From: Treponema sp.
GTDB lineage: Bacteria > Spirochaetota > Spirochaetia > Treponematales > Breznakiellaceae
DNA length: 53,063 nt
Assembly (NCBI GenBank): GCA_009787695.1
Contig: WQSW01000014.1
Span: 1-53,063 of the forward strand
Direction of reading: 5' to 3'
Under the pieces are notes generated by a model that ran no database searches, had not been told where the DNA came from, and was given only the letters and a program-made list of their open reading frames with translations. Shown here piece after piece: positions 39,937 through 49,358 of this stretch (position 1 is the stretch's first letter; each line of letters opens with the position of its first letter). Position numbers and translations under genes: made by a program.

Positions 39937-41304
39937 ATGGCTAAAGATTTTAAAGACAAAACACCTCCTCATGATGATGAGTTAGAACAGGCTACTTTAG
40001 GCAGCCTGTTATCTGATTATGATGCTGTAAAAACAGCAATTCAAATGCATATTTACGCGGAAGATTTTTATTCGCGTGCAAATATGCGGATATTTGAAGC
40101 GATAAAATCTCTTGACTCAATAGGTAAACGTCCTGATATTCAAACCGTTGTTCAGGAATTAAAACAAATGGGCAAGCTCGATGAAGCGGGAGGCGCTTCA
40201 TATGTATCAAGCCTGACAACGGTAATACCGTCGAGTGCAAATATCGATTATTACATTCAAATGGTAAAGAACTATTCCTTAAAACGCTCTCTGTTAAAAG
40301 TTGCGTCTAACATAGGAGTAAGCGCGTATGATGAATCTGTAGATTCAAGGGAAATGCTCGAAGAAATTCAAAGGAGTATTTTTAAACTTTCAGATGATCG
40401 GCAAATTTTTTCTGAAAGGAAAATCAGGGATATCCTGTGGCAGGCAATAAATAAAATAGAACATGCAATGCAAGCAAAAGGAGCTATCTCCGGTATTTCT
40501 TCCGGTTTTGATGAACTGGATCAAATGACATCCGGTTTTCAACCCGATGAGTTTATTGTAATCGGTGCAAGACCGTCTGTCGGAAAAACCGCTCTTGCAT
40601 TAAATATGGCATCTCATATTGCAATTAATCAAAAAAAACCTTTAGCGTTCTTTTCTTTGGAAATGTCAGATATTGCGCTTGTCCAGCGTCTGATAAGCAG
40701 TGAAGCGTCGGTAGATGCGCAAAATATCCGCAGAGGTTTTTTAAGCAGTAACGAACATCAAAAAATAATAAAAATAATGAGTATTATTGATGAAGCGCCT
40801 TTTCATATTGTTGATATGCCTAATATGAAACTGCTTGATCTTCGCGCTCAGGCAAGGAAAATGAGAGCTCAGCAGGAAGTGGAAATTATTTTTATTGATT
40901 ACTTAGGTCTTATAGGGCATGAGAATAATTCACTGCCTCGTTATGAACAAATATCAGAAATTTCAAGATCGTTAAAAAGCCTTGCGCGGGAATTGCACAT
41001 TCCAATAGTGGTTTTATGTCAGTTAACCCGCGAAGCTCAAAAAGAAGCGCCAACATTAGCGCATTTAAGGGATTCAGGCTCAATTGAACAGGATGCAGAC
41101 CTTGTTTTATTTTTAAACAGGGAATTCAAGAAAAGCAAAGATGCCTCAGATCAAACCCCTGCTAATATTTACCCTACAGATTTAATTATAGCAAAACAAA
41201 GGAACGGGCCGATAGGCAAAATTGAACTTCAGCTTGCCGCAAAATATGCAAAATTTGCACCTTTGGATAAAAAGAGTCAAGAAAAAAAAGAAAATGCATC
41301 ATAG
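39937..41304 (+). CDS. dnaB: Replicative DNA helicase DnaB
   Basis: 455 residues from ATG 39937 (a TTG two codons earlier is possible; no clear Shine-Dalgarno for either). The N-terminal domain (DDELEQATLGSLLSDYDAV) and RecA-like helicase domain with Walker A GARPSVGKTALALN, Walker B IIFIDYLGLI and the LRDSGSIEQDADLVLFL motif are complete. It unwinds DNA ahead of the replisome. It lies 21 bp after rplI, the common order. Confidence 0.97.
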   Translation: MAKDFKDKTPPHDDELEQATLGSLLSDYDAVKTAIQMHIYAEDFYSRANMRIFEAIKSLDSIGKRPDIQTVVQELKQMGKLDEAGGASYVSSLTTVIPSSANIDYYIQMVKNYSLKRSLLKVASNIGVSAYDESVDSREMLEEIQRSIFKLSDDRQIFSERKIRDILWQAINKIEHAMQAKGAISGISSGFDELDQMTSGFQPDEFIVIGARPSVGKTALALNMASHIAINQKKPLAFFSLEMSDIALVQRLISSEASVDAQNIRRGFLSSNEHQKIIKIMSIIDEAPFHIVDMPNMKLLDLRAQARKMRAQQEVEIIFIDYLGLIGHENNSLPRYEQISEISRSLKSLARELHIPIVVLCQLTREAQKEAPTLAHLRDSGSIEQDADLVLFLNREFKKSKDASDQTPANIYPTDLIIAKQRNGPIGKIELQLAAKYAKFAPLDKKSQEKKENAS

Positions 41305-41305
41305 G

Positions 41306-41335
41306 TTGACAAAGACAATAATATATTGATATAAA
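41306..41335 (+). promoter_or_regulatory. Promoter of the ComFB-like gene
   Basis: TTGACA (41306-41311), 18-bp spacer, TATAAA (41330-41335), in a very A/T-rich stretch with other TATAAT-like hexamers. A hairpin follows in the leader: CAAAC and GTATG (41359-41371) with CATAC and GTTTG (41388-41400), separated by a 3x3 internal loop. Confidence 0.6.
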
Positions 41336-41416
41336 GTAATATAATTGATATTATAACACAAACGAAGTATGTATAATTAAAGCTTAGCATACGAGGTTTG
41401 CAAATCGGGAGGAATT

Positions 41417-41713
41417 ATGGCATTAATAGACGAGTATGACTTTGATTTATTAAAAAACGAAGCGGAATCTTTAGTAATCCGCGAAATGGAACAACAGCTG
41501 AACGCAGGGCATGAAGATATATGCCGCTGCAATGAGTGTATTGTTGATATCGCTGCAATTTCATTGAATACAGTTAAACCTTTATACCGCTTTTCACTGC
41601 TTGGAACTCTTTATGCTTCTCAAGCAATGACAGAACAAGCTTATGCGGACAGCGTTAAAAAAGCAGTAGAGAATGCGATAAAAAAAGTAAAGCATAACCC
41701 CGCTCACGATTAA
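41417..41713 (+). CDS. ComFB-family protein
   Basis: 98 residues. IREMEQQLNAGHEDICRCNE then CIVDIAAISLNTVKPLY matches ComFB (late competence development), including the C-x-C-x2-C cysteines. Members of this family have been reported to bind cyclic di-nucleotides, so it may be another second-messenger receptor; this is from memory of recent work and not visible in the sequence. GGGAGG precedes the ATG. Single-gene unit between dnaB and a convergent minus-strand gene. Confidence 0.8.
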   Translation: MALIDEYDFDLLKNEAESLVIREMEQQLNAGHEDICRCNECIVDIAAISLNTVKPLYRFSLLGTLYASQAMTEQAYADSVKKAVENAIKKVKHNPAHD

Positions 41714-41720
41714 AAATATT

Positions 41721-41777
41721 TACCGCAAAGGCGCAAAGATCGCAAAAGATATTAATCCCTTCTTCGCCTTTGCAGTA
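41721..41777 (-). terminator. Hairpin between convergent comFB-like and beta-propeller genes
   Basis: TACCGCAAAGGCG (41721-41733) with CGCCTTTGCAGTA (41765-41777), 13 positions with one C/A (G-U on the minus strand), then an A-run. It likely ends both transcripts. The arm is a version of the C-C-G-C-A-A-A-G-G repeat. Confidence 0.6.
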
Positions 41778-41788
41778 AAAAAATTCTT

Positions 41789-43738
41789 TTAATTCTCTGT
41801 ATTAATCTGATCTAAATTAAAAATTCTTTCAATTTTTCCTGTGCTGTTTTCATGCCATGTGATGTTGCCTTCGCTGTCGAGAGTTATAAAATGATTATTT
41901 GTCGATTGCATTTTTATAGGTAAACCGGATGTTCTTTCAAAATCGATGTTTTCATTAGAAATTATTTTTGCGCCTTCGCTGTCGCAAAGAACGGCAAGAT
42001 ATCTTGATGATTCAGAAATTGAAATATTACGCGCTTCCCCTGAATATTCAAATAAGACTTTATTTACGGAAGAATAACCTGCATCAGAAGGATTTAACAG
42101 TTCAAGAAAATTGGTGCTTATTCTGTTTTCGTTTCGTAACATTACTATTGAATAATTTTTTCCTGAATTTCCTGTATATGTATATATACCTGCCTGCGCG
42201 TTATAGAAAAGAGGAATTGTTTCTTCTGTTTTAATATTGATCATTATAAAAGGGCTGGAATTGACTGCGCTTCTGCAAATATGTATATAATCATTATTTA
42301 AAAAAGTAATATCAATTGCTCCGATTACAGTATAATTAAAAACTGATCTTGAAGAACCGTCCCCTTCCAATAATGATTCTTGTTTATACAAAGATATATT
42401 CCCTCCAGAATCGAGGGCTAGAAGTTTATTGTTATATACAGAAAGAGAACGCAAAGGATGGCGTCCTATCATGAAAGGCAGAATGTTTACTCTCTGTCCT
42501 TTAGAATCAAGTAATTGAGGGGCTAATCTTGTGTTTGAATCCTGCCAAAGAACAAAATAATCTTTGCTGTTAAATGAAATTGCAGTTAATCTGTTGTAAT
42601 TTTGGTTTTCTATTCCTGTTAAAATGCTGTTTCTTTCAGTAACATTCGGATTATTTGGAATTAAAAAAAGAGTGTTATGTGCATCAAGAAATGCAATTGT
42701 ATCTTTAGCGGCAGCTATTTCTTTTATTCGTGTTTGAAAATTAAAATTAAAAGGTGTAATTTTATTTTGCTGTTCCAGCATTAAAAGAAAAGATTGTGAA
42801 GAAGAATCTGTTTGAGCAAAAACCATGTTTCTGTTAAAAGCGATTGCATTAATTTTTCCGTTAAAAAAAAGCGCCTGTCGGTTTTCTAAAAGTCTTCCGT
42901 TTCTGTCTGTGGTAAAACGGTAAAGAATCGCGTTTCCCTCTCCTGTTCTTTGATTAAAATCAAGACAATAAAAACCATCATTAAAAGCATACAGAAGAGC
43001 GTTCTTTCCGATATTCTGCCTTGTATCTAATACCTCTCCTGAGGCTGCATTAATAAGCTGTAAACCGTCGTGGTTAATTCCTGCAAGAAAGCGGTTGTTA
43101 CCAAATATAATAAGGTTGTATAAATCTCCCGGCGCTTGAAAAGTGCCTGCTATATTCATTGTATTTAAATCAAAATATAAAATTTGCCCTGAAAAAACAT
43201 ATCTGCCGTCGTCATCTTCATGTTCTGCCTGATAAATTAAAATATTTCTCTCTGATCTTCCTGTTAATGCAAAAGAAATTTTTCCTGCCGGAATAAACGG
43301 AATAGATACTATTTTTCCTGTATTAGAATCGAGTATATATAAAATTTTGCCGTCGTCACCTGCTATTAAAATATACGAGCCGTTAGCGGAATAATTTAAA
43401 AAAGTAAAAGGACCGTCCAAAGAAATGGTAAAAAGTTTGTGCTTTCTGCCGTAATCCCAAGCAGATATTTTATATGTATCTAAACTGGCAATTTCTAAAA
43501 TGCAGATTTCATTCTTGTTTGGATGTTTAACCATCGACTGTATTTTATAAGTTGTCAGCTGAAAACGGTCAATAGATTTTTTTTGCTGGATATTCCATGT
43601 AACTAAAAAGCCGTCATCCCCAGTGCTTAATACTGTGTCTCCGTTATGGATTAAAGAATTTATATTTCCTCTGTGCCCGCCTGCAGCGTGAAGATTCAGA
43701 GAAATTAAAAAAAGCAAAATTATTAATATTTTTTTCAT
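41789..43738 (-). CDS. Exported beta-propeller (WD40-like) protein
   Basis: 649 residues with signal peptide MKKILIILLFLISLNLHAAG. The mature protein has successive four-strand blade-like units of about 40-50 residues (GNINSLIHNGDTVLSTGDDG, then FLVTWNIQQKKS, and later SYILIAGDDGKILYILDSNT), as in WD40 or quinoprotein-type propellers. No enzyme residues recognised. Probably periplasmic, binding protein partners. It overlaps the CpXC gene by 4 bp (ATGA), so the two are coupled. Confidence 0.72.
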   Translation of the reverse strand: MKKILIILLFLISLNLHAAGGHRGNINSLIHNGDTVLSTGDDGFLVTWNIQQKKSIDRFQLTTYKIQSMVKHPNKNEICILEIASLDTYKISAWDYGRKHKLFTISLDGPFTFLNYSANGSYILIAGDDGKILYILDSNTGKIVSIPFIPAGKISFALTGRSERNILIYQAEHEDDDGRYVFSGQILYFDLNTMNIAGTFQAPGDLYNLIIFGNNRFLAGINHDGLQLINAASGEVLDTRQNIGKNALLYAFNDGFYCLDFNQRTGEGNAILYRFTTDRNGRLLENRQALFFNGKINAIAFNRNMVFAQTDSSSQSFLLMLEQQNKITPFNFNFQTRIKEIAAAKDTIAFLDAHNTLFLIPNNPNVTERNSILTGIENQNYNRLTAISFNSKDYFVLWQDSNTRLAPQLLDSKGQRVNILPFMIGRHPLRSLSVYNNKLLALDSGGNISLYKQESLLEGDGSSRSVFNYTVIGAIDITFLNNDYIHICRSAVNSSPFIMINIKTEETIPLFYNAQAGIYTYTGNSGKNYSIVMLRNENRISTNFLELLNPSDAGYSSVNKVLFEYSGEARNISISESSRYLAVLCDSEGAKIISNENIDFERTSGLPIKMQSTNNHFITLDSEGNITWHENSTGKIERIFNLDQINTEN

Positions 43739-44379
43739 TTTAATACATCTGGTCTTAATATATTTTGAACAGACAAATAATTGCTGACTCTAAGAGAAAC
43801 AAATATTGCTTTTTTCGGTTGTTTTTTGAATACATTAAGAGTATTTTTGTAAACATCCATTGGAATTTTCATTACTGCAACTTGGTTTTGCATTATACCG
43901 TCAAGATGAAATTCTATTCCGTCAGAAGATGAACAATAATACCAAGCATTTATATTATGCTTAGGATAATTTTCCATCGCCTTTGCAAGAAGATATGATT
44001 TTAAAGTTTCTATAACAATAGGTTCAAGCCCGTCTTTTATTACAGTAAGACGATCTGCCATTTCCGGATATCCTATTAAAGTTTCAAAAGACAAAACATC
44101 TTCTGATTTATTTTTTGAATTAGGATTATTTTTTTTATTAAGATAAAAATCGCCGCGTTCAAGTTCAGGGATTACTATAAAATTATAATTTTTTGATTTC
44201 CAAAATAGGGTAACTTTATATTCAGGTTTATGAAGTTTCTTGCAGACAGGACAGTTGAAACTTAAAAAAGTGCCGTCAAAAATACTGTCCAATGTAAGAG
44301 GATGATTATCAAGATCAATTTCTTCTGTAAATTCGAACGAAATATTATTGCCGCAAGGGCAGTTAATATTTTTTTTCAT
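43735..44379 (-). CDS. CpXC-domain protein
   Basis: 214 residues. It opens with C-P-C-G-N-N-I-S-F-E-F and continues FLSFNCPVCKKLH, the two Cys pairs that define the CpXC domain and likely bind zinc. The rest is unrecognised. Function unknown. It overlaps the beta-propeller gene by 4 bp and follows rseP by about 20 bp. Confidence 0.75.
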   Translation of the reverse strand: MKKNINCPCGNNISFEFTEEIDLDNHPLTLDSIFDGTFLSFNCPVCKKLHKPEYKVTLFWKSKNYNFIVIPELERGDFYLNKKNNPNSKNKSEDVLSFETLIGYPEMADRLTVIKDGLEPIVIETLKSYLLAKAMENYPKHNINAWYYCSSSDGIEFHLDGIMQNQVAVMKIPMDVYKNTLNVFKKQPKKAIFVSLRVSNYLSVQNILRPDVLK

Positions 44380-44399
44380 TTTAATCCCTCAAATTTGAA

Positions 44400-45755
44400 T
44401 TATTGCCTTATAAAAAACATTATATCACCAAATACGGCAAAAACAAATAAACAGCCGATTATTACCATGCCGCAAGTTTGAAAAATAGATATTGCTTTGG
44501 GAGGGATAGGTTTTTTTCGTATCATTTCGATAAAAAAGAGGATAATCATTCCTCCGTCAATTATTGGTAAAGGCAAGAGATTCATAACGCAAAGGGCGAC
44601 AGAAATTAAAGCGATAAACTCTGCCATTGAACGTAAACCGCTTGAAAAGCCCTGTCCAAAACCCTGAGCCGCAGATTCGCCTATCATATATGTTATGCGA
44701 ACAGGACCTGATACAGCTTTTGTTAAATCGATGCCCATAAAGAGCAGTCTTAAACTTGTAATGGAAACTTTAAGTGTTTTAATTCCTTCTTTAAAACCTT
44801 TTGCAACAGCCGCAGGGATGGAAAGATTAGGCGTGCGGTAACGGATGGTTTCCCATGCAAAACCTAACTCCTCCTGATTGTTATCCGCAGTAAAAGCAGT
44901 TTCACCTAACATTCCTTTTCGTTCATATTTAATAATATAATTTTCAGGCTCTTGCGCTCTAATCTTTCTGAAATCTTCTGTGTTATTTACAGGAATCCCG
45001 TTTACATTAACAATTCTGTCTCCCGGAAACAGTCCCGCATGATCTGCAATGCTTCCTTTTTTTACGCTTTCAATAACAGGGTCTATCCAAAACATAACGC
45101 CGATTTTTCCGGCTCCGCTTGATTTATCAAGGTTAGGTGTTACCTGCAATTGATGATATTTACCTTCGCGTTCTATTGTTACAGGTAAAGATTTGGAAGG
45201 GTTAAGGGCGATATTTTCTTGTATTTCGTGATAATAATTAATTGATTTGTTGCCGATTTCTACAATGCGATCCCCTGTTTTAAGACCGGCAATGTCGGCA
45301 GGGAAGTTTTCTTCCGGCATTATTTCTGATGCTAAAATGATTTTATTTCCTATCGTGTTTATTTCAAAACCAAACCCCCAAATAAAAGAGAGAAGAATCA
45401 TTGCAAAAATCAAATTAAAAAAAGGACCTGCAAAAGCGACAAGGATTCTTGCTAAAGGGCTTGCCGCAAGGTATGAGCCTTCTTCCGGCTTAATTCCTTG
45501 TTCCATATTTTCCCATGCTTTGTTGTAATCGGTTTCGCCTTTCATTTTGCAATAACCGCCGACAGGGAACATACCTAAACGGTATTCAACAGAGCCTATT
45601 TTCTTTTTAAGGATAGGGTTGCCCCAACCGATAGAAAACGCCTCAACATGAATTTTAACAAGGCGGGCTGCAAGAAAATGCCCCAGTTCATGAACAAAAA
45701 CAACAATTCCCAGTCCTAAAAGACCGAGTAAAATTTTAATTATTACTAAAAACAT
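44400..45755 (-). CDS. rseP: Site-2 zinc metalloprotease RseP
   Basis: 451 residues from the ATG at 45755 (AGGAAAAAAT upstream; an in-frame ATG six codons earlier is weaker). Active-site H22-E-L-G-H26 sits in the first membrane helix, two PDZ-like segments follow (GDRIVEIGNKSINYYHEIQE; GDRIVNVNGIPVNNTEDFRK), and LLPLPIIDGG near the end has the second-metal Asp. RseP cuts membrane-bound anti-sigma factors and remnant signal peptides. It lies downstream of dxr in a conserved block. Confidence 0.95.
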   Translation of the reverse strand: MFLVIIKILLGLLGLGIVVFVHELGHFLAARLVKIHVEAFSIGWGNPILKKKIGSVEYRLGMFPVGGYCKMKGETDYNKAWENMEQGIKPEEGSYLAASPLARILVAFAGPFFNLIFAMILLSFIWGFGFEINTIGNKIILASEIMPEENFPADIAGLKTGDRIVEIGNKSINYYHEIQENIALNPSKSLPVTIEREGKYHQLQVTPNLDKSSGAGKIGVMFWIDPVIESVKKGSIADHAGLFPGDRIVNVNGIPVNNTEDFRKIRAQEPENYIIKYERKGMLGETAFTADNNQEELGFAWETIRYRTPNLSIPAAVAKGFKEGIKTLKVSITSLRLLFMGIDLTKAVSGPVRITYMIGESAAQGFGQGFSSGLRSMAEFIALISVALCVMNLLPLPIIDGGMIILFFIEMIRKKPIPPKAISIFQTCGMVIIGCLFVFAVFGDIMFFIRQ

Positions 45756-45841
45756 ATTTTTTCCTATTAGCATAATAACATATTTTTATTATTTAGACGA
45801 TGGGGTTAGAATGATTTTTTTAATCGGTAAAAATTAAAATA

Positions 45842-46948
45842 TTAATGTTTAATAAAATCAGAAGCGATTATTCTAGATTCTCTGTCTGCATCAATGACCG
45901 CTTCTAGGCAGGAGATATCAGATGACCAATCCTTTTCTAAAACATGCTCTGTAATTCGCGGGATATCTAAAAAACCGATCTTTTTTTCAAGGAAAGCACA
46001 AACCGCAGTCTCGTTTGCAGCATTATAAGCGCATGGATACAAGGCGCCTTGTTTTGCCGCATTCCATGCAAGGTCCAACATGGGGAATTTATGATTTTCC
46101 GGTTTTAAAAAAACAAGAGAAAGACAGTCAAAATTTAAAGTTTCAAGTAAAGAAGGGGCAGTGTGAGGCCAATAGAGCGCGTCATGGATTGGGTGGCGCA
46201 TATCAGGTTTTGAAAGCTGGGCATAAAAAACACCGTTATTAAGACGGATCATTGCATGAACTATGCTTTGAGGATGAATTACCACTTTGATTTTTTCAGG
46301 CGGTAAATTAAAAAGAACGCATGCTTCAATTATTTCAAGCCCTTTGTTTGCCATAGAAGCCGAGTCGATTGTAATTTTAGGTCCCATTTTCCAAGTTGGG
46401 TGTGCAAGCGCTTCCTGTGCAGTTACTTTTTCCATTTCTTGCACACTAAAATTTCTAAATGGACCTCCTGAGGCAGTTAAAATTATTTCGTTTAACGCTT
46501 CATTATTATTTGTATGCGCTTTAAGTAAATGAAAAATTGCAGAATGCTCTGAATCAACGGGGATTATATTTACATTTTTTTCCTTTGCTGATTGTAAAAC
46601 CAGTTTCCCTGCCATTACAAGTGTTTCTTTGTTTGCAAGTGCAAGGCGGCAGCCTGCTTCAATTGCTGCAATAGAAGGCTCTAAACCTGCAGCACCTGAT
46701 ATCCCGTTTATTATTATATCGGCATTTGCGTTTTTAATTGCAGATAACAGTTTTTCTTTGCCGTTTTCTTCTTTGGTTAGTACACAAACAGAATTAGGGT
46801 ATTTAGTTTTTAATTGTTCAAGTTTACTAAGGCTGGAATGGGCTGTAAGAAGGATTACTTCAAAATTATCAGTATCTTGCGAAATAATATCAAGTGCGCT
46901 TTCTCCGATAGAGCCTGTCGCGCCTAATACAGCTATTCGTTTTTTCAT
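45842..46948 (-). CDS. dxr: 1-deoxy-D-xylulose-5-phosphate reductoisomerase
   Basis: 368 residues. NADPH motif LGATGSIGESALDII and the active-site stretches IIPVDSEHSAIFHLL, TASGGPF and MGPKITIDSASMANKGLEII are complete. It makes MEP, the first committed step of the non-mevalonate isoprenoid pathway. It sits between cdsA (5 bp upstream) and rseP. Confidence 0.97.
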   Translation of the reverse strand: MKKRIAVLGATGSIGESALDIISQDTDNFEVILLTAHSSLSKLEQLKTKYPNSVCVLTKEENGKEKLLSAIKNANADIIINGISGAAGLEPSIAAIEAGCRLALANKETLVMAGKLVLQSAKEKNVNIIPVDSEHSAIFHLLKAHTNNNEALNEIILTASGGPFRNFSVQEMEKVTAQEALAHPTWKMGPKITIDSASMANKGLEIIEACVLFNLPPEKIKVVIHPQSIVHAMIRLNNGVFYAQLSKPDMRHPIHDALYWPHTAPSLLETLNFDCLSLVFLKPENHKFPMLDLAWNAAKQGALYPCAYNAANETAVCAFLEKKIGFLDIPRITEHVLEKDWSSDISCLEAVIDADRESRIIASDFIKH

Positions 46949-46953
46949 TTAAA

Positions 46954-47856
46954 TTAAAAAACAGCTTGATTTGCAAACATAAAAAGGAAATAGTAAAGAA
47001 AATAAAAGACAGGGGAAGCAACAATAATTGAATCAATTGAATCAAGAACGCCGCCTCTTCCCAAAATAAAATTTCCTGAATCTTTAAAATCACTGCTTCT
47101 TTTAATTGCAGATTCTGCTAAATCACCTAACATAGCGGCGATGCTTGTAAAAACGCCTAGTACAACGGCTATAATAATCATATAAGAAATATTTGAATTT
47201 AAAAACGCATTTTCCGGAAAAAATCTTATATTCAAAGGGAATTTAATAAAAACTGCGCATAACGTAATAATGACAGGTCCCAGCAGCCCTCCTATAAAAC
47301 CTGCGATACTTTTATTAGGGCTTGCAGCTATTATGCCTCTGTTTTTTGCTCCGAACAATGATCCAAAAAGCCATGCTATTGAGTCACTTGCTATTATAAT
47401 TAATAAAAATAAAAAGACAATGTAATTATTACCCCATTCGGTCATTTTTATCAGCCAAAGAAAAAAGAAACCCGGATATAAAAATAAAGAAAAGCCTCCG
47501 ATTACTTTATTAATTACATTCTCAAATTCTTTTACAAAAACTACAGACAATAAAACCCAACCTAAACCTAATAAGAAAATAATAAAAATTATCCATGAAG
47601 GAAGAGAAAAACTTACATTTAATGTTATTGCAATAGGAGCAAGCGCTCCAAGTATAAAACTTTCTTTTTTTGAATAATTTATTTGTTTAGTTTTTAACAT
47701 TAAAGAAAATTCAACGGCGCCGATTCCGGAAAGGAAAACAGCAACAAGATTCATTGCTAAATTATTATAAAAGGGCAGAAAAAGGACAAGGGCGGCAACC
47801 GCAGGAAGCCCGATGAAAAATATCAATAATCGTTCAATCAACACTTTTGGTTTCAT
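46954..47856 (-). CDS. cdsA: Phosphatidate cytidylyltransferase
   Basis: 300 residues, multiple membrane helices, with the C-terminal CDS signature (SSDFKDSGNFILGRGGVLDS then IDSIIVASPVFYF). It makes CDP-diacylglycerol for phospholipids. It lies 50 bp after frr and 5 bp before dxr. The uppS gene often found between frr and cdsA is absent here. Confidence 0.95.
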   Translation of the reverse strand: MKPKVLIERLLIFFIGLPAVAALVLFLPFYNNLAMNLVAVFLSGIGAVEFSLMLKTKQINYSKKESFILGALAPIAITLNVSFSLPSWIIFIIFLLGLGWVLLSVVFVKEFENVINKVIGGFSLFLYPGFFFLWLIKMTEWGNNYIVFLFLLIIIASDSIAWLFGSLFGAKNRGIIAASPNKSIAGFIGGLLGPVIITLCAVFIKFPLNIRFFPENAFLNSNISYMIIIAVVLGVFTSIAAMLGDLAESAIKRSSDFKDSGNFILGRGGVLDSIDSIIVASPVFYFLYYFLFMFANQAVF

Positions 47857-47906
47857 TTTATACTACCGTTTTCGCCCATTGCTTTTTTTAAAGGTTGTTT
47901 TCCCCT

Positions 47907-48461
47907 TTACACTTCCATAATTTCTTTTTCTTTTTCTTCCAGAACTTTTGATATCTGATCAACATAATTGTCTGTAAGCTTTTGTAATTCAGTTTCTCCC
48001 TTAGATTCATCATCTTCTGTAATCTTTGTTTCTTTCAAAAGCTTTTTTAACTCTTCATTTCCGTCTCTTCGAATATTACGCACCGATACTTTTGCCTGTT
48101 CAGCCTGCGCTTTTGCCTGCTTAACAAGTTCTTTGCGTCTTTCTTCTGTCAAAGGCGGGATTGAAATACGGATAACTTTGCCGTCATTAGACGGGTTTAA
48201 TGACAATTCCGAAGAGCGGATCGCTTTTTCAATTTCTACAATAAGATTTTTATCCCAAGGCTGAATGACAATAAGTCTTGCTTCAGGAATTGAGATTGTC
48301 GCAACTTGGTTTAAAGGAGATTTTTCTCCGTAAGCGTCAACTCGTATTCTGTCAAAAAGGGCAGCGGAAGCTCTCCCTGTTCGTATTGCAGCATATCCTT
48401 CTTTTAAACTTGCTACCGATTTTTTCATCCGTTCTTCGTTAGACGAAATTACATCATGCAT
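47907..48461 (-). CDS. frr: Ribosome recycling factor
   Basis: 184 residues. EERMKKSVASLKEGYAAIRT, GRASAALFDRIRVDAYG and the VRNIRRDGNEELKKLLK region are diagnostic. It releases the ribosome after termination with EF-G. Part of rpsB-tsf-frr. Confidence 0.97.
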   Translation of the reverse strand: MHDVISSNEERMKKSVASLKEGYAAIRTGRASAALFDRIRVDAYGEKSPLNQVATISIPEARLIVIQPWDKNLIVEIEKAIRSSELSLNPSNDGKVIRISIPPLTEERRKELVKQAKAQAEQAKVSVRNIRRDGNEELKKLLKETKITEDDESKGETELQKLTDNYVDQISKVLEEKEKEIMEV

Positions 48462-48473
48462 TTAAAACCTCTT

Positions 48474-49337
48474 TTAATCTTCAACGCCGACTTTGTAATA
48501 AACATAGTCTGTGATTGATAGTTTCGCTCCTGCTTTTTTTGCACATTCTTCAATTGCTTTAGCGACAGTAAGTTTATCATCGATTACATGATTTTGTTCC
48601 AGTAAACATATTTCGCTTAAATATTTAGAGACTTTTCCCTGAAGAATACCTTTAAGAACATTTTCCGGTTTACCTGCAAGTTTCTCATCTTTTTCCATCT
48701 GTACGCGGAAAATATCTTCCTGCTCTTTAAGCCACGCCTGATCAATCTTGTTTCTTTCGATTGCAACAGGATTAAAAGCTGCAACATGCATTGCAAGAGT
48801 AAAGATAAAGTTTTTTACTTCTTCGTTTTTAAAGATTTCAGGTTTATCAGATTCGCATTTAACGATGATACCGATATTGCCGTCTCCGTGAATATACTGG
48901 CAAAGATATTCATTGGAAGATGCTTTTACCTGTTTTATTCTTTTGAGCCCCATATTTTCGCGAATTTTTGTTGCAAGGTCTTGTACCATAGCGTGAAGTT
49001 CTTCTGTCGGCTCTGTTATGCCTTTAGCAAGCGCTTTGTCTGCAATTGCACCGCCTAATGCGATAAATTCGGGGTTTCTTGCTACAAAGTCTGTCTCTGC
49101 ATTAATTTCAACTAACACAGCAGTGCTGCCGTCTTCTTTTATTTTTACAAAAACTTTTCCCTGATTAGTGGAACGTCCCGCTCTTTTTTCCAAAGCGGCA
49201 AGCCCTTTTTCCTTGAGAAGTTTTTCCGCCTTTGCAAAATCGCCGTTTGTTTCTATAAGAGCGTTTTTACATTCCATAGGTCCTGCTCCGGTTTTTTCAC
49301 GGAGTTTTTTTACATCACTTGTGCTGATCTCAGCCAT
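48474..49337 (-). CDS. tsf: Elongation factor Ts
   Basis: 287 residues. N-terminal UBA domain VKKLREKTGAGPMECKNALI and the dimerisation/core motif INAETDFVARNPEF are present. It recycles EF-Tu-GDP. It lies between rpsB and frr on the minus strand with short gaps. Confidence 0.97.
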   Translation of the reverse strand: MAEISTSDVKKLREKTGAGPMECKNALIETNGDFAKAEKLLKEKGLAALEKRAGRSTNQGKVFVKIKEDGSTAVLVEINAETDFVARNPEFIALGGAIADKALAKGITEPTEELHAMVQDLATKIRENMGLKRIKQVKASSNEYLCQYIHGDGNIGIIVKCESDKPEIFKNEEVKNFIFTLAMHVAAFNPVAIERNKIDQAWLKEQEDIFRVQMEKDEKLAGKPENVLKGILQGKVSKYLSEICLLEQNHVIDDKLTVAKAIEECAKKAGAKLSITDYVYYKVGVED

Positions 49338-49358
49338 ATTAATCTCCTAATTTTTAAA

